Shown: positions 56,701 to 64,000 of the stretch, one piece after another
Position numbering within the stretch: the first letter of the stretch is position 1
Layout: every line of letters starts with the position of its first letter
Assembly: GCA_946122785.1 (NCBI GenBank)
Contig: CAMGYJ010000005.1
Span: forward strand, 87,600,547-87,664,546
Direction: 5' to 3'
DNA: 64,000 nucleotides
DNA from: Linum tenue
Taxonomy: Eukaryota > Streptophyta > Magnoliopsida > Malpighiales > Linaceae
Translations under genes and position numbers: made by a program
Notes under the pieces: generated by a model
Database searches by the model: none
What the model saw: only the letters and a program-made list of their open reading frames with translations
Told to the model about the DNA's origin: nothing

Positions 56701-57927
56701 TTGTTTCGAGCTTTGATGTTGCCAGAAAGGGGGCATTTCATGAATTTTGCTCTCATTCTAACAACAATATTCCTAACCAGCGGTCAAATGTGGGTAGCAA
56801 CACTGTTGACATGGGGTCCACGACGAACAATGCTTTCCTTGATTCATCAGTCTCGAAAAACAAATCAGCAGTAACATCCATGGTCAAGCATGCAGACCCT
56901 CCATGTACTATTCCTCCAAAAATTGCCTTGGAAACAGCTGCTGATAAATTAGTAGCAACTACAACACTGTCTCAACCAGCTAAGCATGATGATTCTGCAT
57001 CGAAGAAGAAGGTGATGACAACTCTGCATGGTGGGTTATCCAATGGCCACTGTGGTGGGCCTCTTGAAGGCAATAACGCTTGCAATTGCAGCATCCATGG
57101 AAGTGCATCAGGTAGTAACCACGGGAGTAACCATGGGAGTAACCATGGTAGTAATGGGAACAACAATGGAAGCAGCCCAGCGGCAGTTGATGCTGGAGGA
57201 ACTAACATGGAGAGTGGTAATGGAATTGCTGAGAGGAGTGGAGGTGGTGGGAGCGGCAGTGGTAGTGGCAGCGGAGACAAGCTAGATCCGAGCAGGGTTT
57301 TACAGAGAGAAGCTGCCCTGACCAAGTTCCGTCAGAAGCGGAAAGAAAGATGCTTCAGGAAAAAGGTGAGGATAATTTCTTTTGTGGAACTTTGTTCGAG
57401 TAATTCATTATCCGAGTCGTTTACTACATAAGTGGTTGCTATGAGGGCACAGAGAAATCGGCACTCAAGTTTAATTTGTTAACAAATTTGTCATCGAAGT
57501 TTGGGAATAACTAACATAACAATCGTCTCCTTTTACAATGATTGATGTGTAGTTCACTTTGATCAATCGTTGAATAGGTAACACAATCTCTAAAGTACAG
57601 GGTAGGAGGGATGTATTAAATAATATAATGTTAATTGACAGAGACCGTTTGGATGCTGTTTGATATAGGGACCGAAGCTAACACAGAAGAAATAAGTGAC
57701 TGTTCGGTTGGGTCACAAATTTGTGTACAATCAGAGTTTAGCAGCTGATCTGTTGGTGACCTAAACAATTAGTGCCATTGACTGCTTTCTGAACTTGGTT
57801 TGGTGCTGGCTTTCAGGTTCGGTATCAGAGCAGGAAGAGACTTGCAGAGCAGAGGCCGAGAGTGAGGGGGCAATTCGTGCGAAAAGATGCTAACGAGAGC
57901 ACTAGTGGAGGAGCGACAGATAACTAA
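53715..57927 (+). CDS. PRR7: Pseudo-response regulator, PRR7/PRR37 type (circadian clock)
   Basis: Eight coding exons: 53715-54054, 54450-54611, 54709-54842, 55176-55343, 55802-55985, 56106-56532, 56633-57365 and 57817-57927, all GT...AG with matching phases; 752 aa. An in-frame TAG directly precedes the ATG. The receiver-like domain (about 88-205) has [16 protein letters not shown], but Glu140 (LTEVVMP) replaces the phospho-acceptor Asp, while Lys192 in [10 protein letters not shown] is kept; this is typical of PRRs. A Ser/Gly- and Asp-rich linker follows ([19 protein letters not shown]), with the PRR7 signature [19 protein letters not shown]. The C-terminal CCT domain (about 696-739) is split by the last intron: [20 protein letters not shown], then [20 protein letters not shown]. 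Known role: nuclear, daytime repressor of CCA1/LHY, also affecting flowering time. It appears intact. Assignment to PRR7 rather than a close paralogue (PRR3) rests on this middle region. Confidence 0.95.
57111..57158 (+). repeat. In-frame 12-bp tandem repeat in PRR exon 7
   Basis: Four units of GGTAGTAACCAC-type sequence encode [16 protein letters not shown], within a low-complexity Gly/Ser/Asn stretch before the CCT domain. Such repeats change length easily without breaking the frame. Confidence 0.9.
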
Positions 57928-58340
57928 TTCAGACCCTGCCTGGCTAGATAACCCTTTTCGCATAAGTATCCAGATCCAACTCGATTGATGCCTCTACACA
58001 GAGCCAGACGACCTGTTGGTTTGCATATGAAGTTACGTTGGTGCTGCTTTAGAACAGACGGACATTGAACTGTGTTTGATTTAGTGGTGTTAATATCTCG
58101 GGGCTGATGTTGCAGAAACCTTCACCTTCACAGACCGGTTCTTGTTTGTTGTTTTATGTCTGGAAAATGTAATGTAACGTTTTGTTGTATGTCCAGATTC
58201 TCTGCCATCTTCGGATGTGGATGGCTCCGCGAATGTTTTAGAGGGATAGTGAAGGGAGTTGGTGATTCATTGGGCTATTTTCTGGAACGCGATGAACATC
58301 TAGAGGGATATATATTTTGTGTGGGAGGGCTAGTTCATTA
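57928..58340 (+). other. PRR7-like gene 3' UTR region
   Basis: Follows the TAA at 57925-57927. The end of the transcript is not fixed; TGTAATGTAACG-type words near 58166-58180 are plausible near-end signals. The open frame at 58156-58341 is read as incidental. Confidence 0.45.
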
Positions 58341-60388
58341 GATTGATTGTGGCCCTAAACAGCCTGGCACCTACTTAACCTCCCCACAGCACAGGCATTG
58401 GATGAGGACTATACGATTCCCCTTGGGGCCTTGACTGACTCTGTCACAACTCACAGATATTTGGGTAGAGATCTGAATCCTGTCTTTGATTCTCGAGCAA
58501 TGAGAGATTCATCAGGTTTACATGGTCTTCCTCCTATTGCAGTATACAAGGCAGAAGGCATTATTGCCATGCCAACTAGTATTCTGTAGGGAATCCACCG
58601 AACAGAAAATAACCCCATTTAGACCCAAGTAGTTCTTCATCTAAACAAAGAACGCGAAACTGATGAGAGTTTCTGCTTTTGGTTCGGTTAGAATAAACCG
58701 AAACTGAAATACTAGCTAGTTGCAGTTCTCAAAAATGAAAATGTTACTTTATACTACTATGTGACAGTGATTCCATCCCTTCGGTTTCATGTTCGTGTTT
58801 CCTTCTACTTAATGTCATAATGTGCATATTGGTGGTGTGGCAACTGCATTTCTTTTCATTGGGTTGGGATGAAGTTCACAATTATAAGTGGTTTGGATGC
58901 CCAGACCCATTAAAAGCACAAATCCTACTATAGAAGTCGGACCTTCAAACTCGAACAACATACTTGATACTATTCCGGATGAATTTTCGCTAACACCATT
59001 TCGATGTGTTCCGATTCTTCTGGATGAGAATCATGTTAGGCAAAATCAAGCTCAATCATCATTTTGCTACCAAGCCTATTGCTCAAAACAAATAGTATTT
59101 AGAATTCATATAATACCTTGGTGATTTTAGATTTGATTCGGAAAATTCAATAATCTATCATCTGATATACGTGACTTATGTTTAACTTACATAATACTTA
59201 TAGAACACCGTGTTAAGTAATGTACAAATTCATTATGCAAAGTACATTATATCCTTCCGTAACAACTTTTTAAAATTGTTACATAAGCAAACCTTTCCTC
59301 AAAGGAATATTAACACCTCGTACTATTAACAGTTAACTCATACGTGACACATCTGGTTTAATTGTTACATAATAAATAATTATCGTTTCGCAATGTTTAC
59401 GTAATTTATTTGTATCTTACATAACAATTGTAGAATGTGATTATTCAAGTCTTACTTAACTTATGACATTTATATAATGAATAATGACATTGTATTACGT
59501 AAACGGTTAAATCATTACAAAATTCTTACCTGACATGCCTACTTTAATTGTTACAAAAAAATTGGAATTTCGTAAAACCTTTACATAATCTATATGAATA
59601 TAACTTAATAGTCTCTAAAATGACATTTAATAATTAATGACTGTTTCAAAAGTCTAGTTTAGAGGTGTTTTGCCCGGCTTCAACTTTTGAAGGAGAAAAA
59701 CATTTTTAAAAGTTGGGCCAAACATGGGCATTGTAAAATATTTTCCAACTTTTTCAAGCCTAGCTTATAGAAATGTTTGTAGGAGACTTCACTATAGTGA
59801 GGCATGGGGTCTTGGGTAGATGTTATTCTAACTATTGTCTCGTCATACCTTGAAAAGAAAAGAAGTTTCTAGATGTGTTTGTCCGGGTTTCAACTTTTAA
59901 AGAAAAAAACACTTTTAAAAATTGGGCCAAATATATGCATTATATAATATACACAAAGTTATTGTAGGAGGTGACATGAGTTGATGCAAAACAAACTAAA
60001 AATTATTGATATCCATAATTCAGTTTACTAAGAGTATTTACATTGTTCTTTTATTTTCAATTGCATGATGACATTGATATGTGTTTTTTAATTGCAAAAT
60101 GAATTGAATTAACTTGGCCACCCATGACATATTTGCAATCTTACAATAAATCTAATGATATATGATAAAGTGTTCTAAAAAATGGAATGCTGAGCTACTG
60201 TGGTGGATTTCTCAATTCTCTGTAAAAATTTCATACGCTCTAAAATCTATACATTAATTCCATTATTTTACCATTTGAGATATAAATTGTTAAATTACAT
60301 CTCCCCGGACCGCACCTATGCAGACACTAAAAAAAATACTAGCTTATAATCGGGCCTATTGGCCGGAATATTCATATTTTATTATTTA
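58341..60388. other. Intergenic, AT-rich, with repeats
   Basis: Two frames, 58398-58589 (63 codons) and 58888-59124 (78 codons), have no recognisable family. A dense cluster of TTACRTAA words lies at 59165-59580. A direct duplication of about 90 bp (TTTCAACTTTTRAAG...AAAANTTGGGCCAAA) is at 59656-59742 and 59868-59950. Confidence 0.5.
59165..59580. repeat. Cluster of TTACATAA/TTACGTAA words
   Basis: Words of the type (G/C)TTACATAA, TTACGTAA, TTAAGTAA and near matches recur about eight to ten times in 400 bp, on both strands because the core is nearly palindromic. It resembles subterminal repeats of a DNA transposon, but no ends were found. Confidence 0.5.
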
Positions 60389-60729
60389 GGGTAAATACAA
60401 TATATTGGTCACAACTATTATGAAGCGGGGAATTATAGCCACAACTATGAAAATTCAAATTATCAGCCAAATGTTAACTCTCTGTTAACAATTTTGTTAG
60501 TAATGCCGACTAAACTTTTATGTTTCAAAGTTATAAATTAAAAGCAGTCTGACGTGGTTGATGCCGTTGCCGATGCCGTGGCCTTCTCCGTCAGAAATTC
60601 AATAATAGTAACGGACAGTTAGCCATATCTTGACCGCAACAATAATTATGACTAATAATTTGAATTTACATAGTTGTGGCTATAATTCCCCGCTTCATAA
60701 TAGTTGTGGCTAATATATTGTATATATCC
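60389..60729. mobile_element. Mutator-like MITE, 341 bp, ~75-bp TIRs
   Basis: The left end GGGTAAATACAATATATTGG and right end (inverse) GGATATATACAATATATTAG continue as matching inverted repeats for about 75 bp (shared TATTATGAAGCGGGGAATTA). The 9-bp target duplication TATTATTTA is at 60380-60388 and 60730-60738. Long TIRs plus a 9-bp duplication are the Mutator signature. Non-coding interior with a GATGCCGTTGCCGATGCCGT stretch. Confidence 0.9.
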
Positions 60730-62640
60730 TATTATTTATATTTTCATGTTACGTTTATGCCTATCAACCCGTTTAATTTTATTGACAATCCTTCAATAGA
60801 GATAATACATAAAGAATGAATATATAGGTCAAGCATTTGGAGAAATATCACCATCATTTAAGAATGTAAAATATAAAAATGTATCATTGATCCGATTTTC
60901 ATAATAATAATTAAGTCCGATTTTCATAATAATAATTAAGTCCCGGTAAAATGTTATCGGTTAGTTGATTGTCAAGAAAGATATAGTATAAAAGTTCACT
61001 AAAATTGCCACATGAACCATAGATATTTTGAAACTAAATCTTAAACCTCGCAATCCTACATAAAGGTACAATGCTATCCTTTACTAAGAACTCATGTAGG
61101 AGGGGACCATCAAAACTTGAGAGCAAACACAAAAATTAGGCTTACCTCCAATATACTAATAGACTCGATCAAAGTAATAAGGAGCAAAATTATACACTCC
61201 TTCTCTATTAGTTCCAATAGGTTGAATAAAGAATCAAACAACCTACTTCAGTAAATCAATCAATGATTCCCCGTTTAAAGATAGAAATAGGTTGCGATAG
61301 CTGCAAAAACCATAAACCTAAAGATTCAATAGTCACCACTCTCCGTTGTACTATCAAATTTTTATCCACTCTATCTTCAATCTCAAGATGCGTATGTTTC
61401 AACCAAAAATTCAATTTCTAATCCTCCTTCTGCAACTCCATTTATTGAACTCCATTCTATTCGCCATGGATTGATATCAGAGTTAAAATATTCTACCTTC
61501 TCAGTTTAAATCCCCAACAATAAAATCGCAGTGCCAAGAGATATTGGAAGATTGGTTTCAAAGGCGTCCTTGTACTATGAAGTGAAAGTGGCGCAAACTA
61601 TTGCACGATGGAGGGATTTTTGAAAGAAGTTAGAAAGAGATAAGAACAAATATAAAAAAGTACTAAATTTAAATATAAATTGAAAAATACAATGACAAAA
61701 TACGTAGTAATAGAATTAGTTCTTCTACGTTAGCCAATTACCAATTTACATTTAGCGAAAATTAAGTAGAGAGCAGTAATTTTACAATCGAGAAAACTAC
61801 ATGAAACTCAGTTATGAAAATTGCAGTATCAAGCACCATAAAAATACATACGGTAGACTGAGTGGACTTGCTAATCATGATGGAAAATTCCTCCAATTTT
61901 CAGAGTGTCACTTCGTATATGTTTTATATTAAAAATATACAATAAATTTGTTTAGTGTAATTGGTTGTACTGTTGTCTTTGTTTGAAGAGATCTGGGTTC
62001 AAATTCTGGTATTGACATTTATATATGAAATAAATAATTAATTGTAAAGATAAAAATGCCCGCCTACTTTCACTCTCGTTGCAAGAAATTTGTAATAGAG
62101 AAAAATAGACAAAACTCTACTATATATTAATTGATGATATGTAAACAAATAAGATACAATTACTAAATGGAACTTTCTAGAATCACTCTCAGACAAAAAC
62201 ATACGTATTAATATTTTCTCTTCCATCGAAGAAGATGTGCTACAATTGTGAAACTAAACACATATTAGTAAAGGTAATACGAAAGTAGAGCTGTGAGCTG
62301 AGTAACTATATTTTGGGCTGGAATTTGGTGTCGGCCCGTAAGGAAAATATGGTACTTTTTTTTTATGAAAAGGAAAATATGGTACTTAAGACTACTGTTT
62401 TTAATGAAATAATATTCTGGAAAATGTGGGGCACACAACAAGTTTCTAGTGCTGCAAATGTTGTGACATTCTCGGACCTTGTCAGGTATTTACTTTTATA
62501 AGTAACGAATCCCACACCAACTTCGAAATCTGTTGAGAATCCCACACCAACGTAAGTAGCTCTTGTATTTATACTTGAGCAATGCAGTTCATTATTGGAA
62601 AAAAAATTGAGGATAAAATCTAGCTACTTACGTTTATGGG
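60730..62640. other. Intergenic AT-rich sequence, no gene seen
   Basis: A perfect 25-bp tandem duplication is at 60891-60940. Near 62340-62395 the word AAGGAAAATATGGTACTT occurs twice, and GAATCCCACACCAAC occurs twice at 62506-62550. No coding feature is supported. Confidence 0.5.
61952..62020 (+). repeat. Possible tRNA-derived SINE head
   Basis: TTTAGTGTAATTGGTTG resembles a pol III box A, and GGGTTCAAATTCTGG, about 35 bp further on, a box B. The body and 3' tail are not recognisable, so this is weak. Confidence 0.3.
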
Positions 62641-62641
62641 G

Positions 62642-62902
62642 TGGTGAAATATTTGAATACTAAATGAACAAAAAACACACCGATTTAACGTGGTATCCTC
62701 GTTCTTCTTGAACGAGACTAATCCCCGGAGAAGACGACCATTCTCAACTCCTCTTATTCATCGGTCTAAAAAACATGAGCCGCATACAGCAAGAACAACA
62801 ATATATATATGGAACCCTATTTCACAGCTCGGCTAGGGTTACCATACGTAGGGCACATAAAAGCCATAAGAGAAAAGACTAATATGTCCCTACTAAAACA
62901 CG
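62642..62902 (-). repeat. Probable 3' LTR of the antisense copia element
   Basis: On the minus strand, after the polypurine run and stop codon, TGTTTTAGTAGGGACATATT... runs to ...CAAATATTTCACCA. Length about 260 bp. Start and end are inferred from TG/CA and position only; no second LTR is in the window to compare. Confidence 0.5.
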
Positions 62903-64000
62903 TGATCTACTCCTTTACCCCCCCCCCCCGGGGGGGGAAGCGAGGCATGCAGGTTACAAGTGGCTAGCTTGGAGAGCAGAAAATTAAAAAAATCACTACC
63001 AAGACCCTTAGTGAACAGGTCCGCGACCTGGTCATGGGTGTCGATCTTCTGTGGGAGGATAGCTTGAGAAACAACATGATCACGAACAAAGTAGCAGTCA
63101 AGCTCCACATGCTTAGTACGTTCGTGGAACACATGATGGGCTGAGATATGTAATGCAGCCTGATTATCACAATGTAAAACAGTAGGACCAGCGACGGGAA
63201 CTCCCAGATCGCGTAGTAAAGCATGTAATCAAATCACTTCACTGACGGTATGAGCCATGGCGCGATACTCTGCCTCAGCTGACGAACGCGTAACCACAGT
63301 TTGCTTCTTCGTGCGCCAGGACACTGGAGCAGAACCCAACATGACAAAATACCCAGAAGTGAACGACGAGTCGTTTGACAACCCGCCCAATCTGCATCAC
63401 AATATGCGGTCAACCAAAGATTACCATCTGCAGGAAGGAGAATGCCTTGGCCAGGTGCATTTTTCAAGTACCTGAGGGCGCGCTCTGCTGCAGCGACATG
63501 GGCTGGTGTAGGGGAGTTAACAGAACAACTCAAAATGTTAACTGCATAGACGATGTCCGGGCGGGTAACTGTAAGATATTGAAGTCTTCCCACCAAGCGG
63601 CGATAGGCAGAGGCGTCAACCGGAGGTGAATCAAGCAAAACACCATCATCCGGGGGCCGAGTAAGTTGGTGGTTTTGTTCGATGGGAAAAGAACAAGGGC
63701 GACCACCAGTAAGACCCGCATCCTGAAGTAGATCGAGAGTGTACTTGCGCTGACACAGAGCAATGCCACGTGAGGAGCGAGCTACTTCGATGCCCAGGAA
63801 ATACTTTAGGGCCCAAGTTTTTAATGCCGAAACGACTATCCAAAGTAGTTTTTACCTGCTCCATGAAGGCGGGGTCATTCCCGGCAAGAATCACATCATC
63901 GACGTAAATCAAGTCACTCACAAATGTTTGCCCAGTCCGCCGCACAAACAGTGAATAGTCAGGCCGAGAACGAGTAAAACCCATCTCCATAAGTGTAGAT
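62893..64000 (-). pseudogene. Copia RT-RNase H 3' end, frameshifted, runs off the window
   Basis: Minus strand from the right edge: MEMGFTRSRPDYSLFVRR, then RT catalytic box IYVDDVILAG (about 63909-63880) and TLDSRFGIKNLGP; a frameshift near 63810, then a 63638 frame with ASAYRRLVGRLQYLTVTRPD and RNase H YCDADWAGCQTTRRS (63370-63330); another shift near 63330; then HERTKHVELDCYFVRDHVV (63125-63070), DLFTKGLGSDFFNFLLSKL and the end of the ORF at 62893. This is a different copia lineage from the element at 4166-8783. At least two frameshifts make it dead. The 5' part lies beyond 64000. Confidence 0.9.

Noticed and set aside
56972..57325. 117-codon minus-strand Leu/Pro-rich frame
   Set aside because: Antisense of the Gly/Ser repeats in PRR exon 7.
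58398..59124. Two short plus-strand frames downstream of the PRR gene as new genes
   Set aside because: No family signature, no splice context and no exon-like neighbours; could be chance or the PRR 3' region.

Overview
This is nuclear DNA from a flowering plant, most likely a eudicot. Two host genes have spliced, angiosperm-type structure: cytosolic ribosomal protein uL4 (RPL4) on the minus strand and a clock pseudo-response regulator of the PRR7/PRR37 type on the plus strand. Nearly everything else is transposable-element sequence: Ty1/copia and Ty3/gypsy (mostly Athila-type) retrotransposons, plus small hAT and Mutator-like non-autonomous DNA transposons. There are no bacterial genes, no CRISPR array and no rRNA genes.

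Layout. 1-4160: a degraded gypsy gag/protease relic and AT-rich intergenic DNA. 4166-8783: an almost complete copia element with 5-bp target duplications, one nonsense codon, one frameshift and a very unusual hairpin 5' LTR. 9313-11267: RPL4 in two coding exons. 11538-12205: hAT element. 12888-14296: antisense solo Athila LTR. 14863-15763: hAT element. 16150-18430: env-like part of an Athila element, holding two more hAT MITEs. 19800-27079: 5'-truncated Athila element A (gag end, protease, RT, RNase H, integrase, 3' LTR). 28313-34937: element C, a complete non-autonomous relative with both LTRs, PBS, 5-bp target duplication and an acidic ORF instead of pol. 35450-40270: two antisense 5' LTRs with primer binding sites (a Tat/Ogre-like one and an Athila-like one). 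40604-48840: element B, an internally deleted Athila copy with an env-like ORF. 48841-50809: element E, two LTRs fused through a large internal deletion. 52300-58340: the PRR7-like gene, 8 coding exons, 752 aa. 60389-60729: Mutator-like MITE. 62640-64000: 3' end of an antisense copia element running off the window.

The host genes are a housekeeping ribosomal gene and a clock transcriptional repressor and have no evident functional link. The retroelements form a nested community: A, C, E, the solo LTR and B share LTR architecture (TGATTCGGGC-like start, GAGTCA-like end), and C can only have moved with proteins supplied by a relative such as A's ancestor. The most interesting signals are (1) the copia 5' LTR, rebuilt as an 89-bp-arm inverted repeat of its own U5 end yet flanked by a target duplication, which looks like a fossil of self-primed reverse transcription; (2) arrays of short palindromic motifs just upstream of TATA boxes in Athila LTRs, repeated with the same motif upstream of the env-like ORF of the same element; and (3) an LTR minisatellite with 1, 4 and 5 units in related elements.
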